DNA from: an uncultured Draconibacterium sp.
GTDB taxonomy: Bacteria; Bacteroidota; Bacteroidia; Bacteroidales; Prolixibacteraceae
DNA length: 64,000 nt
Reading direction: 5' to 3'
NCBI RefSeq assembly: GCF_963675585.1
Contig: NZ_OY776411.1
Span: 191,001-255,000 of the forward strand
The stretch's first letter is position 1; every line of letters starts with the position of its first letter. Under the pieces are notes generated by a model that saw only the letters and a program-made list of their open reading frames with translations, was not told the DNA's origin and searched no databases. Position numbers and translations under genes: made by a program. Below are positions 1 through 9,040 of the stretch, in pieces.

Positions 1-2368
1 TCGCAATCCTTCTACCAATTTCGTCTAATGTAATGTGCTTTTGAGTTCGCAGGCCTTGCTCACGTGCCAACTGTTCACGTTTATTGCTGATATTTCTGGC
101 TTCGCGCTCATTCTCCATAATGTTGAACTTGTCACCTGCCTGAGGAGCACCGTTCAAACCAAGAATAATTGCCGGTTGTGCCGGACCAACTTCTTCGATG
201 CGTTGGTTACGCTCATTAAACATTGCTTTTACGTGGCCAAAGTACTGACCTGCAATAATAATGTCGCCCACTTTTAAAGTTCCACTCTGAACCAATAATG
301 TTGAAACGAATCCACGACCTTTGTCCAACTCCGATTCAATAATGGTACCATGAGCATTTTTATTTGGATTGGCTTTAAGCTCTAACATTTCAGCTTCGAG
401 CAATACTTTTTCAAGTAATTCTTCAATTCCAATTCCGTTTTTAGCCGATATATCGTGCGACTGGTATTTACCACCCCATTCTTCAACAAGGTAGTTCATG
501 TTGGCCAGCTGCTCTTTAATTTTTTCGGGATTTGCTCCCGGTTTATCAATTTTATTAATTGCAAATACAATAGGAACACCAGCGGCAGCGGCGTGATTAA
601 TCGCCTCAATGGTTTGTGGCATCACATCGTCGTCGGCAGCTACAATAATAATTGCAATATCAGTAACCTGAGCACCACGGGCACGCATTGCAGTAAATGC
701 TTCGTGACCGGGAGTATCAAGGAAAGTAATATCTCTACCGTCCTCTAAACTTACGTGATAAGCTCCGATGTGCTGGGTAATACCACCGGCCTCACCGGCA
801 ATAACGTTGGTACTACGAATATGGTCAAGCAACGAAGTTTTACCGTGGTCAACGTGTCCCATCACCGTAACAATTGGGGGTCTCGCAATTAAGTCTTCTT
901 CTCTATCCTCAACCTCTTCAATTGCTTCCTGAATTTCAACACTAACAAATTCAACTTTAAAGCCAAATTCTTCTGCTACCACAGAAAGGGTCTCGGCATC
1001 TAAACGTTGGTTAATTGAAACAAACAGACCAAGACTCATACACGACGAAATAACCTGAGTTACACTAACGTCCATCATGGTTGCGAATTCGGCAACCGAA
1101 ACGAACTCGGTTACTTTCAAAATTCCTTGTTCGGCCATTTGTTGTTCCATGTCAGCCTGCATTCTTTCGCTTACGGCTGCACGTTTATCACGGCGGTGTT
1201 TCGATCCTTTCGATTTTCCCTTTGTAGTTAACCTCGCAAGTGTATCTTTAATTTGCTTTTGAACATCAACTTCGTTCACCTCTTTTTTCAGAGGACGACG
1301 TTTTTTACCTGCAGCACCCGGCACTTGTTTATTTACCTGGAATTTACCTTTTGGTCTGTCGCCCTGCGGTTTCTGTTGCTGCTGACGATCAACAGTAACT
1401 TTACCTGTTTCTTTATTAATTCTTTTGCGTCGTTTTTTGCGGTTGGCATTGTCATTTGATTCGGCCTTTTTCTCGGGTAAATCAATTTTCCCCAATACTG
1501 TTGGTCCGCTTAAACGGTCTGCTTTTGCTTTAATTACACCACTATCCTGGTCTTTTTCGTTTGAAACATCACCGGCTTTTTTAACTGTGATCTTCTGACG
1601 ATGTCTTTCTTTCCGCTCTTTGTCTTTCTCTTCTTTCGACTTTTTCGCAGGTCTGGTTTTCTGATTAATATTTTGAAGGTCGATTTTTCCAACCACCTTT
1701 ACTTCGTCTACTTTTGGCACTTGCATTTCCATTAATTCTTCAGGTGCTGGAGTTGGAGTTTCTTTCGGCGCTTCCACTTTTGTTTCAGCAACCGGTGTTT
1801 TTTCAACCTTTTTTTCTATCGGTTTTTCAACTGGTTTTTCGACAGCTGGAGTTTTTTCAACTGCTTTTTCTTCAACAACAACCGGAGCCTTTTCAACCAC
1901 AACTTCTTTTTTAGGCTCCTCAACCTTTTCTTCTTTTACGGGTTGTTCTTCTTTCTTTTTTGGTCTGTTTACCGAATCCAGATCAATTTTTCCTAATATT
2001 TTAACTGTTTCTTCCTTTTTAACAGGAGCTTGTACCGGCTCCGGAACAACAGTTTTCTTTTCCTCTTTTACTTCAGCAACAGGCTTTGCATCGGTAATTT
2101 GCTCTGTTTCTTCCTCGTCGTGTTCAATAGAAAGCACCTCTTTTTTAGGACGCTGACTCTTTAAACTTATTTTCTCCGACTCCTTCTTGATAGAAATATC
2201 TATTTTATACTCCTTTTCAAGCAGTGACACGGCCTCCGAGGTAACTTTAGTATTCGGATTTGAATCGATTTCAAAACCCTTCTTATGCATAAACTCAACA
2301 ATAGTGTGAATACCTACATTGAATTCTCTTGCAAGTTTACTAAGCCTTATTGATTTGCCTGCTACCAT
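1..2368 (-). CDS. infB: Translation initiation factor IF-2 (3' end outside window)
   Basis: IF-2 is the GTPase that brings initiator tRNA to the 30S subunit. The gene reads leftward from an ATG at 2366-2368 and stays open to the window edge, giving 789 residues; the C-terminal part (about 200 residues by family length) is missing. An IF2_N domain at the start ([16 protein letters not shown]) is followed by a long Lys/Glu/Pro/Val-rich linker to about residue 430, which is usual for Bacteroidota. The GTPase motifs GHVDHGKT (residues 504-511) and NKID (605-608) are both intact. It follows nusA by 69 bases in the rimP-nusA-infB order found in most bacteria, so it is probably transcribed from the rimP promoter. 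Identity is certain; only the C-terminus cannot be judged. Confidence 0.97.
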   Translation of the reverse strand, partial: MVAGKSIRLSKLAREFNVGIHTIVEFMHKKGFEIDSNPNTKVTSEAVSLLEKEYKIDISIKKESEKISLKSQRPKKEVLSIEHDEEETEQITDAKPVAEVKEEKKTVVPEPVQAPVKKEETVKILGKIDLDSVNRPKKKEEQPVKEEKVEEPKKEVVVEKAPVVVEEKAVEKTPAVEKPVEKPIEKKVEKTPVAETKVEAPKETPTPAPEELMEMQVPKVDEVKVVGKIDLQNINQKTRPAKKSKEEKDKERKERHRQKITVKKAGDVSNEKDQDSGVIKAKADRLSGPTVLGKIDLPEKKAESNDNANRKKRRKRINKETGKVTVDRQQQQKPQGDRPKGKFQVNKQVPGAAGKKRRPLKKEVNEVDVQKQIKDTLARLTTKGKSKGSKHRRDKRAAVSERMQADMEQQMAEQGILKVTEFVSVAEFATMMDVSVTQVISSCMSLGLFVSINQRLDAETLSVVAEEFGFKVEFVSVEIQEAIEEVEDREEDLIARPPIVTVMGHVDHGKTSLLDHIRSTNVIAGEAGGITQHIGAYHVSLEDGRDITFLDTPGHEAFTAMRARGAQVTDIAIIIVAADDDVMPQTIEAINHAAAAGVPIVFAINKIDKPGANPEKIKEQLANMNYLVEEWGGKYQSHDISAKNGIGIEELLEKVLLEAEMLELKANPNKNAHGTIIESELDKGRGFVSTLLVQSGTLKVGDIIIAGQYFGHVKAMFNERNQRIEEVGPAQPAIILGLNGAPQAGDKFNIMENEREARNISNKREQLAREQGLRTQKHITLDEIGRRIA

Positions 2369-2437
2369 ATAAATTCTTTTTCTTTACTTTTTCTAAATAC
2401 CCGAATAACTCACTCTCAACTTCGTTTCTTCGGGGTT

Positions 2438-3673
2438 TTAATCAAATTCCGAATGCAGAACTTTTAGTACCTCATCAATGGTTTCTTCTTCCAGATCGGT
2501 ACGTTTTATTAATTCTGCTCTTGGAATGTTCAATACGTTTTTAGCTGTATCGCAACCAATACCTTTTAAAGCATCAATTACCCAGCTTTCAATTTCGTCA
2601 GCAAACTCATCCAGATTTACATCTTCGTCGTCTTCTTCCATTTCGCGGTAAACATCAATTTCGTATCCGGTTAACTGACTTGCCAATCGAATATTTAATC
2701 CACCTTTACCAATGGCAAGCGAAACCTCTTCCGGTTTTAAATAAACCTCTGCTTTTTTATCTGCTTCAATAATTTTAATTGAATTGATTTTTGCAGGATT
2801 TAATGCCCTTTTAATGAATAACTGAAGGTTGCTTGAGTAGTTTATTACATCGATATTTTCGTTTCTAAGCTCACGAACAATACCATGAATCCTCGATCCT
2901 TTCATTCCAACACATGCTCCCACCGGGTCAATTCTTTCGTCGTACGACTCAACAGCAACTTTTGCTCTTTCGCCCGGAACACGAACAATTTTTTTAATGG
3001 TAATCAAACCATCAAAAATCTCTGGAATTTCTAATTCAAATAATCTTTCAAGGAAAGCCGGAGCTGTTCTCGAAAGAATAATTAGCGGGTTGTTGTTACG
3101 CAACTCCACTTTATATACAATTGCTCTTACATTATCGCCTTTACGGAAATAATCAGATGGAATTTGTTCTGATTTTGGAAGAATCAATTCGTTGTTTTCA
3201 TCGTCAAGAATCAGAATCTCCTTTTTCCAAACCTGGTATACTTCACCTGTTACAATGTCGCCAATTTTGCTTTTGTACTTACCATAGATATGGTCTTTTT
3301 CCAATTCCAAAATTTTACTGGCTAAGTTCTGGCGCAAATTTAAAATTGCTCTACGACCAAAATCTACCAACTTAACTTCATCGGTAACTTCTTCACCAAT
3401 TTCGTAGTCTTCGTCAATTTTCAGCGCATCGGTTAAGGTAATCTGCAAATTCGGATCTTCCAATTCATCGTCGGCAACAACGGTGCGGTTTCTCCATATT
3501 TCAAAGTCACCTTTGTCAATATTAATAATGATATCGAAATTATCATCCGATTCAAACTGGCGGATAAGTACACTGCGGAAGACTTCTTCCAACACACTCA
3601 TCATTGTTACCCGGTCAATGTTCTTAAGCTCTTTAAACTCGGCAAAAGTATCTATCAGGCTAATATTTTCCAT
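2438..3673 (-). CDS. nusA: Transcription termination/antitermination factor NusA
   Basis: NusA binds RNA polymerase and nascent RNA and modulates pausing, termination and antitermination. The 411-residue product has the N-terminal polymerase-binding domain (about 1-110), an S1 domain starting near KIGDIVTGEVYQVW, and two KH domains; the second carries the GKGGLNIRLASQLTGY loop. The C-terminal 60 residues are acidic and then helical (IDALKGIGCDTAKNVL), like a single helix-hairpin-helix repeat, not the two acidic repeats of E. coli NusA. It starts 9 bases after the rimP stop and precedes infB, so the three form one operon. Length and domain order match the Bacteroidota family. Confidence 0.97.
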   Translation of the reverse strand: MENISLIDTFAEFKELKNIDRVTMMSVLEEVFRSVLIRQFESDDNFDIIINIDKGDFEIWRNRTVVADDELEDPNLQITLTDALKIDEDYEIGEEVTDEVKLVDFGRRAILNLRQNLASKILELEKDHIYGKYKSKIGDIVTGEVYQVWKKEILILDDENNELILPKSEQIPSDYFRKGDNVRAIVYKVELRNNNPLIILSRTAPAFLERLFELEIPEIFDGLITIKKIVRVPGERAKVAVESYDERIDPVGACVGMKGSRIHGIVRELRNENIDVINYSSNLQLFIKRALNPAKINSIKIIEADKKAEVYLKPEEVSLAIGKGGLNIRLASQLTGYEIDVYREMEEDDEDVNLDEFADEIESWVIDALKGIGCDTAKNVLNIPRAELIKRTDLEEETIDEVLKVLHSEFD

Positions 3674-3682
3674 CGTTCTTAC

Positions 3683-4147
3683 TTATTTAAATGAAATAAC
3701 CGCTTTCGCACTTTTTATTTCGTCGTATTTCAAACTATATTCTTTTACAACAAGTTGCTTTTTTTTGTGTCCTTCTACTTTTTCACGGCTCGAAGTTTCC
3801 AACACAATTCCTTCCTCATTCGATTCTTTCAGCAACCCTTCCAATTCAACACCTTCGGTTGTTTTTACCTCAATTTCTTTACCGGTATATTTTTCGTACT
3901 GTTGTTTAACTTTAAAACTTTGTGTTAAACCCGGCGATGATACCTGTAAAGAAAAATCTTCTTCTTCTCTGTCTAAATTATGCTCTACGTTTCTGCTAAC
4001 GCTAATGCATTGCTCAATCGTCATTCCGGCAAAGCTATCCACATACACACGAATATCATTGTACTCACTAATCGTGATTTCAACGATAAACATCTGATCG
4101 TCAAGCCTCTCCTTTACTAACTGTTCAACAATTTCTTTTGCAATCAT
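3683..4147 (-). CDS. rimP: Ribosome maturation factor RimP
   Basis: RimP assists maturation of the 30S subunit. The product (154 residues from ATG at 4145-4147, MIAKEIVEQLVKERL) has the N-terminal alpha/beta domain, including the segment SSPGLTQSFKVKQQYEKYTG, which matches the conserved SSPGLDRPL-type motif, followed by a C-terminal SH3-like domain. An in-frame ATG 31 codons upstream at 4240 would give 185 residues, but that start lies inside the promoter spacer identified at 4216-4247, so the transcript cannot include it if that promoter is used. The chosen start also gives the usual family length. First gene of the rimP-nusA-infB operon. Confidence 0.93.
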   Translation of the reverse strand: MIAKEIVEQLVKERLDDQMFIVEITISEYNDIRVYVDSFAGMTIEQCISVSRNVEHNLDREEEDFSLQVSSPGLTQSFKVKQQYEKYTGKEIEVKTTEGVELEGLLKESNEEGIVLETSSREKVEGHKKKQLVVKEYSLKYDEIKSAKAVISFK

Positions 4148-4215
4148 CCGTATTACATGTAACAAAATAGGGAACCAGAGGTCCCCTAAAAATTCATTTT
4201 TTAGAAAATTCTCCG

Positions 4216-4247
4216 CAAAAGTAGGAATAATATCCAACATTTACAAA
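4216..4247 (-). promoter_or_regulatory. Bacteroidota-type promoter for rimP-nusA-infB
   Basis: Read on the minus strand, TTTG (4244-4247) and TACTTTTG (4216-4223) are separated by exactly 20 bases. This fits the -33 TTTG / -7 TAnnTTTG promoter described for Bacteroides and Flavobacterium. Transcription would start near 4209, about 60 bases before the chosen rimP start, and this decides against the longer reading frame. Confidence 0.75.
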
Positions 4248-4418
4248 TATCAAAGTTCTCTTAAAGCACTGATTTTAAAGAGCAAAATACACAATCAGTT
4301 AACTTTCACTCTGAAAAGTTAATTTTATCCTTCAGGAATACTATTTTCGGGTAAAAGTTTGCTCATTTGTATTTCATAAATAGTTGTATTTTTAATCCAC
4401 ACGATCAAATCCAATTTT

Positions 4419-5675
4419 GTGAAACAACTTCAAATAAATAAGAAGAAAATAATTAACGACCCTGTATTTGGTTTTATCAATCTTCAGTCTGAAGTTGTTT
4501 TCGACCTGCTGGAAAACCCTGTTTTTCAACGACTAAGACAAATTAAACAATTGGGTTTATCGTACCTGGTTTTTCCGGGGGCAAACCACACCCGTTTCGA
4601 ACATGCCATTGGAGCCACCCATTTAATGCGACAAGCCATTGCAGTTTTGCGTTTAAAAGGGCACGAAATAAGCAATGAGGAAGCCGAAGCAGTAACCATC
4701 GCCATTTTATTACACGACATTGGACATGCTCCGTTTTCGCATGTACTCGAAAATTCGTTGGTAAATGTACCGCACGAAGAAATTTCGTTGCTTTTAATGC
4801 AAAAACTGAATCGTGAATTTAATGGGAAGCTGGATCTGGCAATAAAAATATTTACAAACCAGTACAAAAAACAATTTCTCCACCAACTGGTTGCCAGTCA
4901 GCTCGACATGGACAGATTGGACTACCTGAGCCGTGACAGTTTTTTTACGGGAGTTGCCGAAGGAACAGTTGGCATCGACCGTATCATTAAAATGTTAAAT
5001 GTTTACGACGACAAATTGGTTGTTGACATAAAAGGAATTTACTCCATCGAAAAATTCCTGATTTCGCGACGGCTGATGTATTGGCAGGTATATCTGCACA
5101 AAACAGTGGTTGCAGCCGAGTTTTTACTAATTAATGTATTAAAACGTGCGAAAGAATTAATATCGCGCGGAGAAACACTTTTTGCAACGCCAACCCTAAA
5201 AGTATTTTTAGAAAACAATATTTTACCCGACAGTTTCAGAAAGAACATTGAAATAAATGGTAAGGAAGTTTTAACATGGTATACTTTACTGGATGACAAC
5301 GACATTCTGATTTCGATAAAAGAATGGCAGGACCACCCTGATATAGTGCTTTCTACACTGGCAAAAAGCATAAGCAACCGAAAACTCCCCCGCACTTTAC
5401 TACGCGAAAAACCTTTGTCGGCAAAGGCCGAAGAAAAGTACCTGACCAAAATAACGGAAACAATCATACCCGATCCGGAACTTGCAAAATATTTCCTGAT
5501 GACCGGCGTTATTGCAAACAATGCATACGACAAATCGCACGAAAACATCTATGTATTAAACAAAGACGGATCAATAAAAGAAATAAACGATGCATCGGAC
5601 ATAAATCTTACAGCACTAACCAAGACTGTAACGAAGTATTTTGTGTGCTATCCGAAAGAATTGGACATTTATTAG
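4419..5675 (+). CDS. HD-domain phosphohydrolase (dGTPase-like)
   Basis: A 418-residue HD-superfamily metal-dependent phosphohydrolase of the SAMHD1/dGTPase-like branch. The metal-binding residues are visible: H in GANHTRFEHAIGATHL, the HD pair in ILLHDIGHAPFSH, and the downstream D in SQLDMDRLDYLSRDS. These proteins are expected to hydrolyse (d)NTPs or similar phosphoesters; the substrate of this branch is not known to me. The frame begins with GTG at 4419. The same gene is commonly found just before lpxD in Bacteroidota, and here the lpxD promoter lies in its last codons. Whether it has any role in lipid A synthesis cannot be told from sequence. Confidence 0.9.
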   Translation: MKQLQINKKKIINDPVFGFINLQSEVVFDLLENPVFQRLRQIKQLGLSYLVFPGANHTRFEHAIGATHLMRQAIAVLRLKGHEISNEEAEAVTIAILLHDIGHAPFSHVLENSLVNVPHEEISLLLMQKLNREFNGKLDLAIKIFTNQYKKQFLHQLVASQLDMDRLDYLSRDSFFTGVAEGTVGIDRIIKMLNVYDDKLVVDIKGIYSIEKFLISRRLMYWQVYLHKTVVAAEFLLINVLKRAKELISRGETLFATPTLKVFLENNILPDSFRKNIEINGKEVLTWYTLLDDNDILISIKEWQDHPDIVLSTLAKSISNRKLPRTLLREKPLSAKAEEKYLTKITETIIPDPELAKYFLMTGVIANNAYDKSHENIYVLNKDGSIKEINDASDINLTALTKTVTKYFVCYPKELDIY

Positions 5676-5691
5676 TTAAAAGCTATATTTG
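5661..5691 (+). promoter_or_regulatory. Bacteroidota-type promoter for lpxD operon
   Basis: TTG at 5661-5663 and TATATTTG at 5684-5691 are separated by 20 bases, an exact match to the TAnnTTTG consensus. The promoter overlaps the end of the HD phosphohydrolase gene (stop at 5675) and would start RNA near 5698, just ahead of the lpxD ATG at 5713. It excludes an in-frame TTG at 5689 as the start of lpxD. Confidence 0.75.
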
Positions 5692-5712
5692 CATCGCCAA
5701 AAAAGACAGAGA

Positions 5713-6753
5713 ATGAATTTTAAAGCTACAGACATTGCCGCTTTTTTAAACGGTGAAATCGTTGGAGACGGGGATGTTCAAGTATCTAATGTTTCGAAAA
5801 TTGAAGAGGGAAAACCGGGAACACTGGCTTTTCTTGCCAATCAAAAATACGAGAATTACATTTATTCGACCAAAGCCTCAGCTGTTTTAGTAAATAAAAG
5901 TTTTACTCCAAAAGAAGAGATAAGCGCAACTTTAATTAAAGTAGACGATGCCTACGAAGCATTTGCGTCGCTACTCGATTTATACGTACAATCAAAAGCC
6001 GATTCGAGACAAGGTATTGAGCAACCCAGCTATATTTCCGACAAAGCAACCATTGGTGAAGACATTTATGTTGGAGCTTTTGCTTACGTTGGGAAAAATG
6101 CCCAAATAGGAAATAATGTAAAAATATATCCGCAAGTTCACATTGGTGAAAATGTGAAAGTTGGCGACGACTGTATCATTTACGCCGGAGCAAAAATATA
6201 CGACGACTGTGTTATCGGCAATCGCTGTATTATCCACTCCGGAGCAGTTATCGGATCGGATGGATTTGGTTTTGCCCCGCAAAAAGACGGATCGTACAAA
6301 AAAATACACCAGATAGGAAATGCCGTGCTCGAAGATGATGTGGAAATTGGAGCCAACACAACAATCGACTGTGGAACAATGGGTTCTACAATTATTCGCA
6401 AAGGTGTAAAACTCGACAACCTTGTTCAGGTAGCCCACAATGTGGAAATAGGTGAAAACAGTGTTTTTGCTGCTCACACAGGAATTGCAGGTTCGGCTAA
6501 AATTGGAAGCAACTGTATGTTTGGAGGCCAGGTTGGAGTAGCCGGACACATTACAGTTGGAAACAATGTTTTGGTGGGAGCACAAGCCGGAGTTAACAGC
6601 AATGTTAAAGACGGTGAAAAGCTGCTTGGATCACCGGCCATCGACATTAGAAAAGCCTTGCGGGCATACGGATTAATTAAAGACCTTCCCGACATTAGAA
6701 AAGATGTGCTTCAGCTCAAAAAAGAGATGAACTCGGGAAAGAACAATAAATAA
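5713..6753 (+). CDS. lpxD: UDP-3-O-acylglucosamine N-acyltransferase LpxD
   Basis: LpxD transfers the N-linked 3-hydroxyacyl chain from acyl-ACP to UDP-3-O-acylglucosamine, the third step of lipid A synthesis. From the ATG at 5713 the product is 346 residues ([12 protein letters not shown]). It has the N-terminal uridine-binding domain (to about residue 100), then a long left-handed beta helix of hexapeptide repeats (for example [16 protein letters not shown]), the VAHNVEIG segment that carries the catalytic His, and a short C-terminal helix. It is followed 15 bases later by lpxC/fabZ, so lpxD, lpxC/fabZ and lpxA form an operon. Length is typical. Confidence 0.96.
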   Translation: MNFKATDIAAFLNGEIVGDGDVQVSNVSKIEEGKPGTLAFLANQKYENYIYSTKASAVLVNKSFTPKEEISATLIKVDDAYEAFASLLDLYVQSKADSRQGIEQPSYISDKATIGEDIYVGAFAYVGKNAQIGNNVKIYPQVHIGENVKVGDDCIIYAGAKIYDDCVIGNRCIIHSGAVIGSDGFGFAPQKDGSYKKIHQIGNAVLEDDVEIGANTTIDCGTMGSTIIRKGVKLDNLVQVAHNVEIGENSVFAAHTGIAGSAKIGSNCMFGGQVGVAGHITVGNNVLVGAQAGVNSNVKDGEKLLGSPAIDIRKALRAYGLIKDLPDIRKDVLQLKKEMNSGKNNK

Positions 6754-6768
6754 AAGCAGATATTTTAT

Positions 6769-8151
6769 ATGGTTGTTAAGCAAAAAACGCTTGAAAATTC
6801 ATTCAAGATTGAAGGAGTTGGACTTCACACAGGAGTTAATGTAACAATGAATTTTCTTCCGGCTCCGATTAACCACGGATTCAAATTTAAACGTGTTGAT
6901 TTAGAAAACCAACCAATTATCGACGCCGATGTTGATTTGGTAATTGACACTTCGCGAGGCACACTTCTTGAAAAAAATGGTGCTCGTATTGGAACAATTG
7001 AACACGCACTTGCCGCATTAATCGGTATGGACCTGGACAATGTCCTTGTTGAGGTAGACAATGAAGAAGCTCCAATTATTGACGGCAGCTCGAAATACTT
7101 TGTTGAAGCGATTGAAAAAGCGGGCATTGTAGAACAAGATGCAGAACGTGAGTATTTCGAAATAACTGAAAAAATTGAAATTAACGACGAAAAATCGGGT
7201 GCACACATTCTGGCATTACCCGATAACGATTACAGTTTAAATGTAATGATATCGTTTCCGTCGGCAGTTTTGAACAACCAATATGCAACGCTCGATTCAA
7301 TTAGCGATTTTAAAGAAGAAATTGCCAATTGCCGCACCTTTGTATTTTTACGCGAAATTGAATTTTTGCTGAATCACAATCTTATCAAAGGTGGAGATTT
7401 GAACAATGCAATTGTTATTATTGATAAGGAAATCAGTCAGGAAGAACTGGATCGTTTGGCAGATCTAACAAATCATCCCCGCGTTACGGTGAAACCACAA
7501 GGCATTTTAAATAACCTCGACTTGCATTTCGACAACGAATGTGCGCGTCACAAACTACTTGATGTTATTGGCGACCTTGCTTTGTGCGGGAAACGCATTA
7601 AAGGTCGGATTATAGCCTCGAAACCGGGTCACGGACCAAATACAATTTTTGCAAAAGCCTTAAAAAAACAGTGGAAAAAAGAAGCTGCCAGTGCTCCAAA
7701 ATGCGATCCAAACAGCGCTCCGTTAATGGATGTAAATCGTATTAAGGAACTTTTGCCACACAGGTACCCGTTTCTATTGGTCGACAAAATTGTATCAAGC
7801 AGCCACGAAGAAATAATCGGGATTAAAAATGTAACGGTTAACGAACCTTTTTTTCAGGGACATTTTCCTGACGAACCGGTTATGCCGGGAGTATTGCTGG
7901 TTGAGGCCATGGCACAAACCGGCGGCCTGTTGGTTTTAAGTCAGCAAACAGGTAAATTTTCAACCTATTTTATTCGTATTGACAATGTTAAGTTCAGAAA
8001 AAAAGTTGTCCCCGGCGATACTCTGATTTTCAAATTAACATTAACTTCGCCGATCAGAAGAGGAATTGCCAACATGAAAGGTGTTACTTATGTAGGTGAT
8101 AAAGTTGTTGCTGAGGGCGAATTTATGGCCCAAATTGTAAAACAGAAATAA
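6769..8151 (+). CDS. lpxC/fabZ: Bifunctional LpxC deacetylase / FabZ dehydratase
   Basis: A natural fusion of two enzymes, 460 residues. Residues 1 to about 307 are UDP-3-O-acyl-GlcNAc deacetylase (LpxC), the zinc enzyme of the committed step of lipid A synthesis; visible motifs are GVGLHTG, the zinc-site EHALAALIG and CARHKLLDVIGDLAL. Residues from about 318 are (3R)-hydroxyacyl-ACP dehydratase (FabZ), with LPHRYPFLLVDKI and the catalytic GHFPDEPVMPGVLLVEAM. FabZ dehydrates the 3-hydroxyacyl-ACP that LpxA and LpxD would otherwise consume, so the fusion joins the branch point between phospholipid and lipid A. This fusion is widespread in Bacteroidota and is therefore not novel here. Confidence 0.97.
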   Translation: MVVKQKTLENSFKIEGVGLHTGVNVTMNFLPAPINHGFKFKRVDLENQPIIDADVDLVIDTSRGTLLEKNGARIGTIEHALAALIGMDLDNVLVEVDNEEAPIIDGSSKYFVEAIEKAGIVEQDAEREYFEITEKIEINDEKSGAHILALPDNDYSLNVMISFPSAVLNNQYATLDSISDFKEEIANCRTFVFLREIEFLLNHNLIKGGDLNNAIVIIDKEISQEELDRLADLTNHPRVTVKPQGILNNLDLHFDNECARHKLLDVIGDLALCGKRIKGRIIASKPGHGPNTIFAKALKKQWKKEAASAPKCDPNSAPLMDVNRIKELLPHRYPFLLVDKIVSSSHEEIIGIKNVTVNEPFFQGHFPDEPVMPGVLLVEAMAQTGGLLVLSQQTGKFSTYFIRIDNVKFRKKVVPGDTLIFKLTLTSPIRRGIANMKGVTYVGDKVVAEGEFMAQIVKQK

Positions 8152-8163
8152 ATTAGAAAATAT

Positions 8164-8946
8164 ATGAAACAACCATTGGCATACGTTCATCCAGATGCAA
8201 AAGTTGCCGATAATGTAGTTATCGAGCCTTTTGTTTCAATTGATCATGACGTAGTAATTGGAGAAGGAACACGAATTGGCTCAAGCGTTACCATTTTACC
8301 AGGCACACGAATCGGTAAAAACTGTAACATTTTCCCCGGAGCTGTAATTGGTGCAGTTCCGCAGGATTTAAAATTCAGAGGTGAATATTCAACAGTTGAA
8401 ATTGGAGACAACAATGTTATTCGCGAATATGTAACCATTAACCGGGGTACTTCTGCCAAAGGCAAAACAGTGGTTGGCAGCAACTGCCTGATTATGGCCT
8501 ACGTACACATTGCTCACGATTGTGTAGTTGGAAACAATGTAATTTTGGTAAACAGCACTCAATTGGCCGGCGAAGTTTGCATTGACGACTGGGCAATTAT
8601 TGGTGGCATGTCTGCAATTCATCAATTTGTAAGAATCGGTTCTCACGTAATGATCTCTGGTGGTTCACTGGTTCGTAAAGATGTTCCTCCTTATATTAAA
8701 GCCGGTCGCGAGCCGCTTTCTTATGTTGGAATTAACTCAATTGGATTACGCCGCCGCCAGTTTAACAACGAAAAAATCAGAGAAGTACAGGACATTTACC
8801 GGTACATCTACCAAAAAGGGTTAAATACAGCTCAGGCAGTTGAAATTATTGAAGCAGAGATGCCTGCAACTCCTGAACGCGACGAAGTTCTTCTTTTCGT
8901 AAAAGACTCAAAACGTGGTATTATTCGTGGTTATTTCCCCGATTAA
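8164..8946 (+). CDS. lpxA: Acyl-ACP--UDP-GlcNAc O-acyltransferase LpxA
   Basis: LpxA carries out the first step of lipid A synthesis, acylating the 3-OH of UDP-GlcNAc. The 260-residue product has the expected left-handed beta helix of hexapeptide repeats, the active-site segment YVHIAHDCVVGNNV with its catalytic His, and the C-terminal helical tail (LRRRQFNNEKIREVQDIYRY). It begins 12 bases after lpxC/fabZ and is closed by a strong terminator, so it ends the operon. Length fits the family (about 255-265 residues). Confidence 0.97.
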   Translation: MKQPLAYVHPDAKVADNVVIEPFVSIDHDVVIGEGTRIGSSVTILPGTRIGKNCNIFPGAVIGAVPQDLKFRGEYSTVEIGDNNVIREYVTINRGTSAKGKTVVGSNCLIMAYVHIAHDCVVGNNVILVNSTQLAGEVCIDDWAIIGGMSAIHQFVRIGSHVMISGGSLVRKDVPPYIKAGREPLSYVGINSIGLRRRQFNNEKIREVQDIYRYIYQKGLNTAQAVEIIEAEMPATPERDEVLLFVKDSKRGIIRGYFPD

Positions 8947-8961
8947 TTACCTGCAAAAAAT

Positions 8962-9005
8962 AAAAAAGAAAGCCACTCTGATTTTTCAGAGTGGCTTTCT
9001 TTTTT
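8962..9005 (+). terminator. Intrinsic terminator of the lpx operon
   Basis: Perfect 20-bp inverted repeat: left arm 8962-8981, TTTT loop 8982-8985, right arm 8986-9005, ending in a run of T. Its right arm and the bases after it were duplicated by the neighbouring insertion sequence, but this copy is intact. Confidence 0.9.
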
Positions 9006-9040
9006 ATTTCTGATCTCAGTATGTTAACTCTTTCCTTTTT
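8988..9040. repeat. Left copy of 53-bp target-site duplication
   Basis: These 53 bases are identical to 10681-10733 on the other side of the insertion sequence. The repeat begins inside the right arm of the lpxA terminator (agagtggctttc) and ends at the first base of the element. Such long target duplications are a known trait of the IS1634 group. Confidence 0.92.

Noticed and set aside
35-2544. Several plus-strand reading frames of 60-97 codons opposite infB
   Set aside because: They lie entirely on the complement of the infB coding sequence or its short gap, have biased hydrophobic or Phe/Leu-rich content typical of antisense frames, and show no family resemblance.
4148-4240. Longer rimP start
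   Set aside because: The extra 31 codons overlap the consensus -33/-7 promoter and do not resemble RimP.
6769-8151. lpxC/fabZ fusion as a novelty
   Set aside because: The fusion is well known and widespread in Bacteroidota.
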